Part shown: positions 7,438-15,001 of the stretch, one piece after another
How the letters are laid out: every line of letters begins with the position of its first letter
Position numbering within the stretch: the stretch's first letter is position 1
Assembly (NCBI GenBank): GCA_016791285.1
Contig: JAEUMX010000155.1
Location: 1-18,773 of the forward strand
Source of the DNA: Burkholderiales bacterium
GTDB taxonomy: Bacteria; Pseudomonadota; Gammaproteobacteria; Burkholderiales; JAEUMW01
DNA length: 18,773 bases
Direction of reading: 5' to 3'
Notes under the pieces: model-generated
Told to the model about the DNA's origin: nothing
Database searches by the model: none
The model's input: the letters and a program-made list of their open reading frames with translations, nothing else
Position numbers and translations under genes: made by a program

Positions 7438-8370
7438 TCACTCGCGCAGACCCATCCCATGCATCCACCTTCCTTTGCGGACCGGGACCACGAGCTCGTC
7501 CCGCTCCGAAAACCGCTCCGCGAACGCGCCTTCCAGCCGCGCGGCGATGAGGCTCGCCACGGTGAGATCGGCGCTCGTTCCGGGATTGATGCCGCGCGCC
7601 TTGAGCGATGCGTCCCAATCGGCCAGCAAGGCATCCGCGGCGAGCGCCTCGCTCGCGTTGGACGCGGCCTCGAAACGGGCCGCTTCCTCGCTCACCGCGC
7701 GCGCGAGGTCGCCGCCGTGCTTGCGCGCGATGTGGGTGTCGGGGAAACGCACGAGCCAGCCGAGAAAGCAGTCCAGCGCCGCCCGCTCCTCGCTGCCGTG
7801 ACGGTCGAGCGCCGCCAGGAAGCGCGGCGCGCCGAAGCCGAACACATCGCCGAACCCGTTCGCATACTGCCGCGCGATGGTATCGCGCTGTGCCGCCGCC
7901 TGCATCGCCGCGCGCAGACTGGTCCGCACGGGACCGCGCACGTCGAGCCGCTCGACTTCGCCGAGACCCGCCGGATTGGCCCGCGCGATCGCCCGAAACG
8001 CGTGGACGGCATCGTCGGTGTCGAGCTCACCGAGCACGCGAGCCGTCGCATGCTCGAGCGTCTCCCCCGGCCGCGCCGTGAGCGCGGCGTGAGCCAGCGG
8101 CGCCGCCAGCAGCACGATGCCGAGATTCGTGTTCATCCCGACGCGGTTCCACGTGGCCTCGACGGCGGCGGCGATGCGCTCGCCGACCTTGCGCCCGGGC
8201 TCCGCCAGCGGTGCGGCAATCGCCTCGGCGCTCGCCAGGAAGTCTTCCGCGCGCATCCGGTGCCCGGGGCTCGCGATGCTGACGTTGCCGGGCTTGGCGG
8301 CCGCGACGTCGAGCCGGCACGCCCAGCGCACGGTGTCCGCGACCAGCTCCGGCAGCGATCCTCTCAGCAT
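7438..8370 (-). CDS. CitG/MdcB-like triphosphoribosyl-dephospho-CoA synthase-family protein of the H4MPT island
   Basis: The 310-residue protein starts at ATG 8370, which overlaps the upstream ligase stop by 7 nt (8364-8370). [17 protein letters not shown] at residues 23-39 corresponds to the KPG...H motif of the CitG family, and [16 protein letters not shown] (78-93) to the family's GVNTHKG region, with His replaced by Asn-Leu. CitG/MdcB make the triphosphoribosyl-dephospho-CoA prosthetic group for citrate and malonate decarboxylases by displacing adenine from ATP. No such decarboxylase is nearby, but a protein of this family is a regular member of bacterial H4MPT islands with no settled role. 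A ribosyl- or triphosphate-transfer step in H4MPT or furan cofactor synthesis is a guess from context. The family call is good; the reaction is unknown. Confidence 0.82.
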   Translation of the reverse strand: MLRGSLPELVADTVRWACRLDVAAAKPGNVSIASPGHRMRAEDFLASAEAIAAPLAEPGRKVGERIAAAVEATWNRVGMNTNLGIVLLAAPLAHAALTARPGETLEHATARVLGELDTDDAVHAFRAIARANPAGLGEVERLDVRGPVRTSLRAAMQAAAQRDTIARQYANGFGDVFGFGAPRFLAALDRHGSEERAALDCFLGWLVRFPDTHIARKHGGDLARAVSEEAARFEAASNASEALAADALLADWDASLKARGINPGTSADLTVASLIAARLEGAFAERFSERDELVVPVRKGRWMHGMGLRE

Positions 8371-9308
8371 ACCGCCGCAAGCGCCCGGGTCACGCCACGA
8401 TCGAGGTGGCGGTGAAGAAAATCGTCGACCAGCGCGGCGGCGATGTCCACGTCCGTCACCGCTTGCAGCCCCTTCCAGGCGGGAATGCCGTTCACCTCGA
8501 TCACCCAGAGGCGTCCGTCCTCGCCGCGCACGATGTCGACCCCCGCGTAGTCCGCGCCCACCGCCCGCGTTGCCGCTTCCGCGAGGTGCGCAAGTTCCGC
8601 CGTGAGCTCGAGCCGCTCGCAGCGCCCGCCCTTGGCGACGTTGTTGACCCACGAGGCACCGCGCCGCAGCATCGCTGCCACGGCCCGGCCGGCGATGACG
8701 AACACCCGGTGGTCGTGCCAGCGCCCGTCGCCGCTGTCGATGTAGCGCTGCAGATAGCACACGTGGCGATAGAGCTCCATGCCAGGAATGTCCATGTCCG
8801 CCGCAAGCCGCCTCAGTCCCGTGCCCTGCGAGCCGAATAGAGGCTTGATGACCACCTCCCGCCCGGCGGCGCCCTCGCGCTGCACCACTGCCCGCGCCTG
8901 CGCCGCGTTTTCCGTGACCCAAGTCGGCGGCGTCGGCACGCCCGCCTGCGCGAGCAGGAAACTGGTCATGCTCTTGTCCACGGTGCATTCGATCGCCCGC
9001 GCATCGTTGTAGACGGGTACCCTCAGCGCCTTCAGTGCGTGCAGAATGCCCAGCCGAAAGGTCACCTGCTCGAGCGTCCCGCCCGGTACCCCGCGCACGA
9101 ACACGCCGGCGGGAAGTTTACCCGCAAAACCCGGCATGACGACACCATCGCCGCCACCGGCGAGGTCGAAGCGGCACTCGCGCAGCGAGACGTAGGTCAC
9201 GTCGACGCCGCGCGCGGCGAACGCTGCCCGCAGCCGGGCGCCGTGCCAGCCCGGTTCGTCGGTGCAGATCGCCACCCGCGGCACGCCGTCACCCACTGCG
9301 CCGTTCAC
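8364..9308 (-). CDS. RimK/MptN-like ATP-grasp ligase (probable cofactor glutamyl ligase)
   Basis: I chose GTG 9308, which overlaps the mch stop as GTGA (9305-9308), giving 314 residues; in-frame GTGs at 9296 and 9284 are alternatives. Core motifs are VVIKPLFGSQGTGLRRL (ATP-grasp lysine and Gly-rich loop), YLQRYIDSGDGRWHDHRVFV, and the metal-binding end VIEVNGIPAWKGLQ. These are typical of RimK-type alpha-amino-acid ligases, including archaeal MptN, which adds glutamate to H4MPT, and CofF. Its place directly after mch supports glutamylation of dephospho-H4MPT or of the polyglutamyl tail of methylofuran. Sequence alone cannot choose between them. Translational coupling on both sides (mch before, CitG-like after) indicates one transcript. 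Confidence 0.85.
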   Translation of the reverse strand: MNGAVGDGVPRVAICTDEPGWHGARLRAAFAARGVDVTYVSLRECRFDLAGGGDGVVMPGFAGKLPAGVFVRGVPGGTLEQVTFRLGILHALKALRVPVYNDARAIECTVDKSMTSFLLAQAGVPTPPTWVTENAAQARAVVQREGAAGREVVIKPLFGSQGTGLRRLAADMDIPGMELYRHVCYLQRYIDSGDGRWHDHRVFVIAGRAVAAMLRRGASWVNNVAKGGRCERLELTAELAHLAEAATRAVGADYAGVDIVRGEDGRLWVIEVNGIPAWKGLQAVTDVDIAAALVDDFLHRHLDRGVTRALAAVC

Positions 9309-10297
9309 TCGCCGAACGAGGCTGCAAGCAGCGTCTCGTTCAACGCACCGGCCCGGAACACGCTGCCGCTCCTCACGTTGCACACCACGGCCACGGCAGG
9401 CGCGAAGAGGTTCGGATCGATCTTGTAGAAGTCGTACTTCACCTCCTTGAACACCTGCGCGAAGGGGTGCCCGTAATCGCTGCACGCGCTCGACGGCAGC
9501 CGCTCGGCGAGGTCCCTCGCCGCGTCGTCCTCACAGTCGACGAAGAGCTCGACGACACCGCCGAAGATGATGGCATCGTTGGTGCGCCCCATCGCATTGA
9601 GGAAATCCGGCGCCGGCGGCGGCACCGGTGCCGAGCCCGAGCCGTCGCGCACCTGATCGAGCGGGAAGCCCAGCGTGTGCACCTTGTGCAACGCGACTTC
9701 GAGCACACGCGCGACGATCTGCACCACACCCGCGAGGCTGTGGGTCGGCGTCAGAACGAAAGTGAGCTGCGCGGGCTGGATGCCGCAGTCGCGCGTGACC
9801 TTTTCGACCACGGCATCGGGCGGCATCTTGTCGACTTCGAGCACGAGACAGGTCGCGTCCGCCGTGTCGCGGTAACCGAGTTCCTGGAAGAGCGTCTCCT
9901 TCACCGACAGCGAACGTCCCGGCCCCGAGCCGAGCGCGTGAAACGCCCCCTTGCCCTCGCCGGCGGAAAGACTCCACCCGGCGTACTGGCTGCCGAGGCA
10001 GGCGAGCACCGGATCCGAGGCGAGCACGCTCACGCGCAGCGGCCAGCGCTGCGCAGTCGACAGCACCCGCACGTCCCCCAGGCCGCCGAGACAGATGTCG
10101 GCGATGCGCCGTCCCGCCTCGATGCCGCCTGGGTACTCGATCCCGGCGTCGACGATGCGGCATCCGGCGGGGTGCGTGCCGACGCCTACGCGCAGCGTCG
10201 CGGCGTCGCGCACCAACGCCTCGACCAGGGGTTGCGCCGCAGCATTGATGCTGGGACGCGCGCGCGCAGCGTCCGCTGCCCCTCCGGACACGTTCAT
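9305..10297 (-). CDS. mch: Methenyltetrahydromethanopterin cyclohydrolase
   Basis: The protein has 330 residues, the usual Mch length, from ATG 10297 with AGGAGG on the minus strand (10307-10312) 9 nt upstream. Recognisable Mch segments are AGCRIVDAGIEYPGGIEAG near residue 45, ASDPVLACLGSQYAGW, TLFQELGYRDTAD and the C-terminal YDFYKIDPNLFAPA. Mch hydrolyses 5,10-methenyl-H4MPT to 5-formyl-H4MPT in the cytoplasm, between MtdB and the Fhc complex; all neighbours of this step are encoded in the window. It follows an ATP-grasp gene by 24 nt and overlaps the RimK-like gene by 4 nt. I see nothing unusual in its length or motifs. Confidence 0.97.
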   Translation of the reverse strand: MNVSGGAADAARARPSINAAAQPLVEALVRDAATLRVGVGTHPAGCRIVDAGIEYPGGIEAGRRIADICLGGLGDVRVLSTAQRWPLRVSVLASDPVLACLGSQYAGWSLSAGEGKGAFHALGSGPGRSLSVKETLFQELGYRDTADATCLVLEVDKMPPDAVVEKVTRDCGIQPAQLTFVLTPTHSLAGVVQIVARVLEVALHKVHTLGFPLDQVRDGSGSAPVPPPAPDFLNAMGRTNDAIIFGGVVELFVDCEDDAARDLAERLPSSACSDYGHPFAQVFKEVKYDFYKIDPNLFAPAVAVVCNVRSGSVFRAGALNETLLAASFGE

Positions 10298-10306
10298 GTC
10301 TTCCTT

Positions 10307-10312
10307 CCTCCT
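10307..10312 (-). promoter_or_regulatory. Ribosome binding site of mch
   Basis: The minus strand reads AGGAGG, 9 nt before ATG 10297, in the 24-nt gap after the ATP-grasp gene. It sets mch apart from its neighbours, which start by overlap and lack a clear site. Confidence 0.65.
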
Positions 10313-10321
10313 ATTGCTGCG

Positions 10322-11458
10322 TCACGCCGCAAGCGGCATCACGGTGCGCCGTATGATTCGGCTTCGTTCGTCAAGCTGTGTTCCGACCCGGGCGACGCTC
10401 TCGCCCACTGCATGCACGGTGCAAACGGGCGCGCCGCAGGCGAACCGCGCCCCGCCTGCCGGACGATCCCCGACCCACGCGGGCCAGTGCACCCCTGCCG
10501 GGAGCGTCAGCGCGACCGGCGCGTACACCACCGCCTGCCCGCGTACCGCGCCGGGCTCGAGACGGCCCTTTGGCAACCGGCCGGCGCAGGCGTTCAGATG
10601 CCAGGTGAAAAGTCCGCCTTGCGCGCGCTCGTCGTAGAGTTCGGCGGTCGCGGTCGGACGCGGATTGATCTCGATGCAATGCGGCCGGCCCGCGTCGTCG
10701 AGGATGAAATCGATGCCGTTCAGGCCGACGAGCCCGACGCGTGCGGTCAGGCGCGCGCCCCAGTACTCGACCTGTGCTCGTACCGCGGTCGGGATCGGTG
10801 CGTCCGAGATCGCGCCGCCGAAGGAGAAGGGCCGGCGCGGGCAGTCGGCGCCGACCGGCCATTGTTCGCTCACGCCGATCGGCCGCGTGTGGCGGCCGTC
10901 GGCGACGAAGAGCGAAGAGAGACTGCGGCCGGCAACGAAGCGCTGGAAGTAACGCCCGGCGCGGGACTTCGAGCCGGGTCGCGCGATCCGCACGTGGACG
11001 CCGCCGGCGCCGCCCGCCTGCTTCGCGAGCCAGCCGCGCGGTTCGGACGGCGGGTCGCAGCGCACGACAGGCGCGGGAATGCCGAGAGAATCGAGGAGCG
11101 GGACCAGCGTGCGCGGGTCCTTCAGGCGCCAGACCGTTTCCGGCGCGTTGCCGAAGAGCCGTCGGCCCTGGGCGAGCCGCGCGAGGAGCGGGATCCTGCC
11201 CTCCAGGCCGGAGCCGAAGATCACGCCTGCGCAACCCTCCGGCGCGGCCAGCAACGCCGCCGCCTCCAATAGTCGGCGCGCGTGGAAACGCAGTGCCCGA
11301 TCCGATGCGACGCGCTGCACCGCATCGCAGCACGCGGCCGTGTCCGAGTCCGCGAAGAGATCGAGCACGACCGTGCGCGCGCCCGCGCGCCGCGCCATGG
11401 TTGCCAAAGCGCGGCCGGACGCGGAGACGACCAGATACGGTCGTGCGTCAGGCAACAT
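10322..11458 (-). CDS. ATP-grasp domain protein of the H4MPT island (third ligase, substrate unknown)
   Basis: ATG 11458 gives 378 residues and overlaps the mtdB stop by 11 nt; a TTG at 11476 would add six residues. The N-terminal domain starts PYLVVSASGRALATMARRAG, a pre-ATP-grasp Rossmann-like region. It is followed by WLAKQAGGAGGVHVRIA (Lys and Gly-rich loop) and GLNGIDFILDDAGRPHCIEI running into NPRPTATAEL, the metal-binding strand of ATP-grasp ligases. About 80 residues of extra C-terminal sequence follow. Related proteins are standard in bacterial H4MPT clusters, but their acceptor is not known to me. Location between mtdB and mch indicates co-expression with the oxidation enzymes. A role in joining amino acids or other carboxylates onto H4MPT or methylofuran is inferred. 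Confidence 0.82.
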   Translation of the reverse strand: MLPDARPYLVVSASGRALATMARRAGARTVVLDLFADSDTAACCDAVQRVASDRALRFHARRLLEAAALLAAPEGCAGVIFGSGLEGRIPLLARLAQGRRLFGNAPETVWRLKDPRTLVPLLDSLGIPAPVVRCDPPSEPRGWLAKQAGGAGGVHVRIARPGSKSRAGRYFQRFVAGRSLSSLFVADGRHTRPIGVSEQWPVGADCPRRPFSFGGAISDAPIPTAVRAQVEYWGARLTARVGLVGLNGIDFILDDAGRPHCIEINPRPTATAELYDERAQGGLFTWHLNACAGRLPKGRLEPGAVRGQAVVYAPVALTLPAGVHWPAWVGDRPAGGARFACGAPVCTVHAVGESVARVGTQLDERSRIIRRTVMPLAA

Positions 11459-12350
11459 ACTTGCGCGCCATCGCAAAGGCCTCGCGGAAATCCAGATAGA
11501 GCGGCTTCTCCGCGTCCAGCATGGCTTCGAACAGGCCGCGCTGCACCTTGTACTTGATGTCCCCGATCGCGAGCGCGCCGACGCCCACCGCCTTGCCGGA
11601 ACCTGCGGTCAGCGGCGCGCCCTTGTCCATCACGCCGACACCCTCGATCCCCGCGGGCGGCACCGCGTTCACGTCGCCCGCCACGAGCAGGCGCTTGGCC
11701 TTCGCGAGCTCGCCGCTGGAGAGCACCTGGATGCCGGCCTTGGCGGTGGCCAGAACGACGTCGATGGTCTCGATCAGCGCCGCCTTCTGCTCGCTCGAGC
11801 CCGCTTCGGCCGGCTGCGTGGAGGCGCCGTAGCGCGCATTGCAGACTTCGGAGGTCATGCGGGCGCGATTGGCGCTCGAGTGGCTCGCGATCATCACGCT
11901 CGCGCCGGCACCCGAGGCGAGCACTGCCGCGGCGGCGCCGACCGGACCCGTCCCGCCGAGCACGAGGACATTCTTGCCCTCGAAATCCGTCTGAAACTTC
12001 TGCTTGAGCTGCGCTTCGGCGCACGCGACGAGCGCGGCGGCCGTGGTGAACGCGCCGCTCGGATCGGCGAACACCGATATCTCGAACGGCGGCACCATCG
12101 AGCCGCGGGCCGCATCGAGCATATCGGCGGCGAGCCCGATCTCGCGGCCGCCGATGAAGAGGCCCGTGCGCTTCACGCCCGAGGGTCCGCGCGAGAAGAT
12201 CGCGTCCTGCGTGAGGGGTTGCACCTGGTCGAGCGTGGCATCGGTGTACGGCACGACGGCATCGTAGCCGGCGTCATACGCCATGTTCACATCGAAAGGG
12301 CTGACGTTCCGGGTCGGTGTCAGCATGTGCAGGATGTAGAGTTTTTCCAT
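11448..12350 (-). CDS. mtdB: NAD(P)-dependent methylene-tetrahydromethanopterin dehydrogenase
   Basis: The 300-residue protein from ATG 12350 begins MEKLYILHMLTPTRNVSPFD and has a Rossmann nucleotide-binding loop VLVLGGTGPVGAAAAVLA at residues 128-145. The next strand ends MIASHSS, where the residues after it help set NAD versus NADP preference. MtdB oxidises methylene-H4MPT to methenyl-H4MPT and passes electrons to NAD(P)+; it is the second enzymatic step of the island. The homologue MtdA also acts on tetrahydrofolate, but association with mch, fae, mptG and fhc favours MtdB. The gene follows mptG by 16 nt and overlaps the ATP-grasp start by 11 nt. The ribosome site (GGA about 5 nt upstream) is weak, suggesting coupling with mptG. 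Confidence 0.95.
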   Translation of the reverse strand: MEKLYILHMLTPTRNVSPFDVNMAYDAGYDAVVPYTDATLDQVQPLTQDAIFSRGPSGVKRTGLFIGGREIGLAADMLDAARGSMVPPFEISVFADPSGAFTTAAALVACAEAQLKQKFQTDFEGKNVLVLGGTGPVGAAAAVLASGAGASVMIASHSSANRARMTSEVCNARYGASTQPAEAGSSEQKAALIETIDVVLATAKAGIQVLSSGELAKAKRLLVAGDVNAVPPAGIEGVGVMDKGAPLTAGSGKAVGVGALAIGDIKYKVQRGLFEAMLDAEKPLYLDFREAFAMARKYVA

Positions 12351-12366
12351 GATTCCATCACAGAGA

Positions 12367-13383
12367 CTAGCGGGCGCGGTGCGCCGCGCTGACGCCCGCA
12401 GCCCGGGCCGGCTGGAGCGCGATCTCGCCGCCCCGATTGCGCCCGCGGGCGATCTCGAACGACAGACCGGTGCCCGCGAACTGCTGTTCCAGTGTGTCGA
12501 CCGCCTTTGCGGCCACCGCTTCGGACTCCACCACCGCGAACCCGGTCGGACCCCAGGAGCTCTGTCCGACGCAGCTCACGCCTTCGGCCTCGAGCCGCGC
12601 CAGCGCGCGCGCCACCAGCGCGCTCGCGAACCGGCCGCCCTGGGCGGGCGCAAAGTGATCGCCGACGATCCGCTGCAGTTCGTTCACCGCGCGCCCGAAC
12701 TCGAAGAGGTCGCGTTCGGCGAGAGCCGGCAGCAGGCTCATCATCACCAGGCGGCACAGGTGCGCGGCGCGCGCCTCCGGGAACGGCGGCAGCGCGCGAA
12801 AGGCCGCCTTCTCGGCCGCACCGTGCAGACCCTGCGCGCCGGGGTGCAAGATCAGCAGCACGCGCCAGGCTTCCGGGAACTCGATGCGACTCGTGATCGG
12901 CGGCGGCGCATCGCTCGCGCCACGCCCGCCGTCCACCAGAAAACCGCCGTGCTCGAAGGCGCCGATGCCGATGCCGGAACGGCCGCCCCGATCGAGCAGT
13001 GCGGCGACGTCGCGGGGCGTTAGCGCGAGCCCGAATGTCTTCGCGAACGCACAACCCACGGCCAACGCGAGCTGAGTCCCGGAGCCGAGCCCCGCGTGCT
13101 CGGGGATCGCCGCCGTCACGACGACGCGAATGCCGCGGCGCACGCCGGTCGCCTCGCGCAGCAAGTCCAGCGCACGAAGAACGCGGCGCTCCTGCGGCCC
13201 GGCGGCTTCGACACCATCGGCACGCGTCGCGCAAACGCGCGTGCCGACGCCATCGAGGGTGAGACCCACACCGCCGAAGCGCCGCCCGACACCGCTGCCG
13301 GGATCCATGAATCCCAGGTGCAAACGCCCGGGTGCGGCGACCACCACGCTGTCCTGACGCACTGCGGAAAGCTGCGGCGTCAC
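12367..13383 (-). CDS. mptG: Beta-ribofuranosylaminobenzene 5'-phosphate (beta-RFAP) synthase
   Basis: I chose GTG 13383, with GGGGG 7 nt upstream (13391-13395), giving 338 residues. The frame stays open to 14049, but that extension crosses the control region and the divergent fhcB gene and has no family-like sequence. SVVVAAPGRLHLGFMDPG at residues 12-29 and the GHMP-type loop IPEHAGLGSGTQLALAV at 93-109 match beta-RFAP synthase. The enzyme condenses 4-aminobenzoate with PRPP, releasing CO2 and pyrophosphate, the first step that commits to H4MPT. PabB for its substrate is encoded about 9 kb to the left. As the first gene of the minus-strand run its promoter should lie in 13384-13675. The call is firm because the AGLGSGT loop and RLHLGF start occur together. 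Confidence 0.93.
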   Translation of the reverse strand: MTPQLSAVRQDSVVVAAPGRLHLGFMDPGSGVGRRFGGVGLTLDGVGTRVCATRADGVEAAGPQERRVLRALDLLREATGVRRGIRVVVTAAIPEHAGLGSGTQLALAVGCAFAKTFGLALTPRDVAALLDRGGRSGIGIGAFEHGGFLVDGGRGASDAPPPITSRIEFPEAWRVLLILHPGAQGLHGAAEKAAFRALPPFPEARAAHLCRLVMMSLLPALAERDLFEFGRAVNELQRIVGDHFAPAQGGRFASALVARALARLEAEGVSCVGQSSWGPTGFAVVESEAVAAKAVDTLEQQFAGTGLSFEIARGRNRGGEIALQPARAAGVSAAHRAR

Positions 13384-13675
13384 GAGACGACCCCCGGCAC
13401 GGGGCGACGACGGGCAGCAATCGCTATGCCAATGAGATTCGCCTTGCTTTTCATGTAAATTGGCGCATCCATGGAACGCAGCCTGCGACAGAACCGGAGC
13501 AGAGTGTCCCGTGCCGGAAGCAGTCGGCGCATGCGCGAACAGCTGCCTCAGACACGGACACGGACGGATACCAATGCCGTCTGAACTATAGCAAATCGAA
13601 CCGCGTACCGGGGACTCTCGTAGCACGTGCAAATGCTGCCGAATCGCGAGTACACTCTCGCCGGAGTCGTGCACG
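13384..13675. promoter_or_regulatory. Divergent control region between mptG (minus) and fhcB (plus)
   Basis: This 292-nt gap is the only long non-coding stretch in the window. It must hold promoters for both the mptG-to-fae run and the fhc operon. It is visibly less GC-rich than its surroundings around 13421-13465 and 13581-13600. It contains a 10-bp palindrome gcgcatgcgc at 13527-13536 and a short tandem of ggacac units ending near 13563. The segments gtgtcccgtg (13506-13515) and cacggacac (13554-13562) can pair with one bulge. I could not identify a convincing minus-strand promoter. Confidence 0.55.
13628..13656 (+). promoter_or_regulatory. Possible sigma-70 promoter for fhcBADC
   Basis: The -10 candidate TACACT (13651-13656) matches four of six consensus bases. 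The -35 region near 13627-13633 is poor (about three of six). Transcription would begin about 13663, close to the GGAG at 13663-13666, so the leader would be very short. This is a weak prediction. Confidence 0.22.
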
Positions 13676-15001
13676 ATGACAGCGTTCGCTGTGTCCGCGC
13701 GGCCCGAGACGGCGCCCTTCCCCATGAGCACGCTAGCCACTGAACGACACGACGTTCCCTGTCCCTTCTGCGGACTCGCCTGCGACGATCTCGGCATCGC
13801 CGTATCGGCCGGCGGCGTCGAAGTGAAGAACAACGGCTGTACCGTGAGCAAGGCCGCCTTCGCGCGGGCGGGACATCCCGCGGCGCAGCAACCGCGCGTG
13901 AAGGGGGCGCCGGTGTCGCTCGCGGAGGCGGCGCTGCACGCCGCGCGCATCCTCGGCAACGCACGCCTGCCGCTCATTGCCGGGCTCGCCACCGACGTGG
14001 CCGGTGCGCGCAGCGCGCTCGCGCTGGCCGATCGCGTGGGCGCGGTCACCGATCACCTGGGCGCTGCCGCCAAGCTGCGCAACCTGCTGGTGGTGCAGGA
14101 TGCCGGGTGGATCACGACGACGCTGACCGAAGTGCGCAACCGCGCGGACCTGCTGATCCTGGTCGGCACCGATGTGGTGAGCCGCTTCCCGCGGTTCTTC
14201 GAGCGCATGGTGTGGGTGCCGGAGACGATGTTCGACCTCGATCCTGCGACGCGCGAGATCGTCTATCTGGGCGAGGCCAAGGACACCGCTGCGGGCATCG
14301 CCCCCGATGGCCGCACGCCGACCCTCATCCCCTGCGAGAACCGCCGCCTGGGCGAAGTGCTGGGCGCGCTGCGCGCCGTGGTCGCGGGTCGGCACCTGGC
14401 GCGGGACGAGATCGCCGGCGTGCCGCTCGCCGCGCTCGAGTCGCTGGCGCAGCGGATGCAGCAGGCGAAGTACGGCGTCGCCGCCTGGGCGGCGGGCGAT
14501 CTCGATTTCCCGCACGCCGAGCTCACGGTGCAGACGTTGACCGATCTCCTCCGCGATCTCAACCAGACGACTCGATTCAGCGGGCTGGCGCTGGCCGGCA
14601 CCGACGGCGACTTCACCTACAACCAGGTCCAGACCTGGCAGACCGGCTTCCCGTTCCGCACCAGCCTCGCAACCGGCCACCCGGTGTACGATCCCTATCA
14701 CTACGCCACGGACCGACTGCTCGGCAGCGGTGAAGCCGATGCGCTGGTCTGGGTGTCGAGCCTGAACCCGACCCGCCTGCCGCCCGCGACGGCGGTCCCG
14801 GCCATCGTGCTCGGGCACGGCAGCATGCAGCTCCCCCGCGAGCCCGAGGTGTTCATTCCCGTCGCGACACCGGGCGTCGACGACAGCGGGCACTTCTATC
14901 GGGCGGACAAGGTGGTGACGCTGCCGCTGCGCAAGCTGCGCGAATCGACGCTGCCGAGCGCCGCGGCGGCGCTCGACGCGATCCTCGCCGCGCTGGGGTG
15001 A
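13676..15001 (+). CDS. fhcB: Formyltransferase/hydrolase complex subunit B (formylmethanofuran dehydrogenase subunit B homologue)
   Basis: ATG 13676 has GGAG (13663-13666) at 9 nt, giving 441 residues; ATG 13724 (MSTLATERH) is an alternative without a ribosome site. The N-terminus keeps a four-Cys pattern, CPFCGLACDD plus NNGC (Cys29, 32, 36, 55), like the [4Fe-4S] motif of archaeal FwdB/FmdB. The place where those enzymes have a Cys ligand to tungsten or molybdenum (GCNP) reads LILVGTDVVSRFPRF, with Thr165. It therefore lacks the metal ligand needed for formate/CO2 redox chemistry and fits a structural subunit of the bacterial hydrolytic Fhc complex. Its stop overlaps the fhcA start as GTGA (14998-15001), typical of coupled subunits. 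It is the first gene of fhcBADC. Confidence 0.93.
   Translation: MTAFAVSARPETAPFPMSTLATERHDVPCPFCGLACDDLGIAVSAGGVEVKNNGCTVSKAAFARAGHPAAQQPRVKGAPVSLAEAALHAARILGNARLPLIAGLATDVAGARSALALADRVGAVTDHLGAAAKLRNLLVVQDAGWITTTLTEVRNRADLLILVGTDVVSRFPRFFERMVWVPETMFDLDPATREIVYLGEAKDTAAGIAPDGRTPTLIPCENRRLGEVLGALRAVVAGRHLARDEIAGVPLAALESLAQRMQQAKYGVAAWAAGDLDFPHAELTVQTLTDLLRDLNQTTRFSGLALAGTDGDFTYNQVQTWQTGFPFRTSLATGHPVYDPYHYATDRLLGSGEADALVWVSSLNPTRLPPATAVPAIVLGHGSMQLPREPEVFIPVATPGVDDSGHFYRADKVVTLPLRKLRESTLPSAAAALDAILAALG

Noticed and set aside
6131..7801. 556-codon plus-strand open frame opposite both fae genes
   Set aside because: It mirrors the duplicated fae sequence, so its internal repeat is only the complement of the gene duplication.
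9467..11272. 601-codon plus-strand open frame across mch and the ATP-grasp gene
   Set aside because: It runs opposite two well-recognised genes, crosses their boundary, and shows no domain; it is a GC-driven shadow.
13384..14049. Upstream extension of the mptG frame
   Set aside because: It crosses the control region and the start of fhcB; beta-RFAP synthase similarity begins only near GTG 13383, which has a ribosome site.
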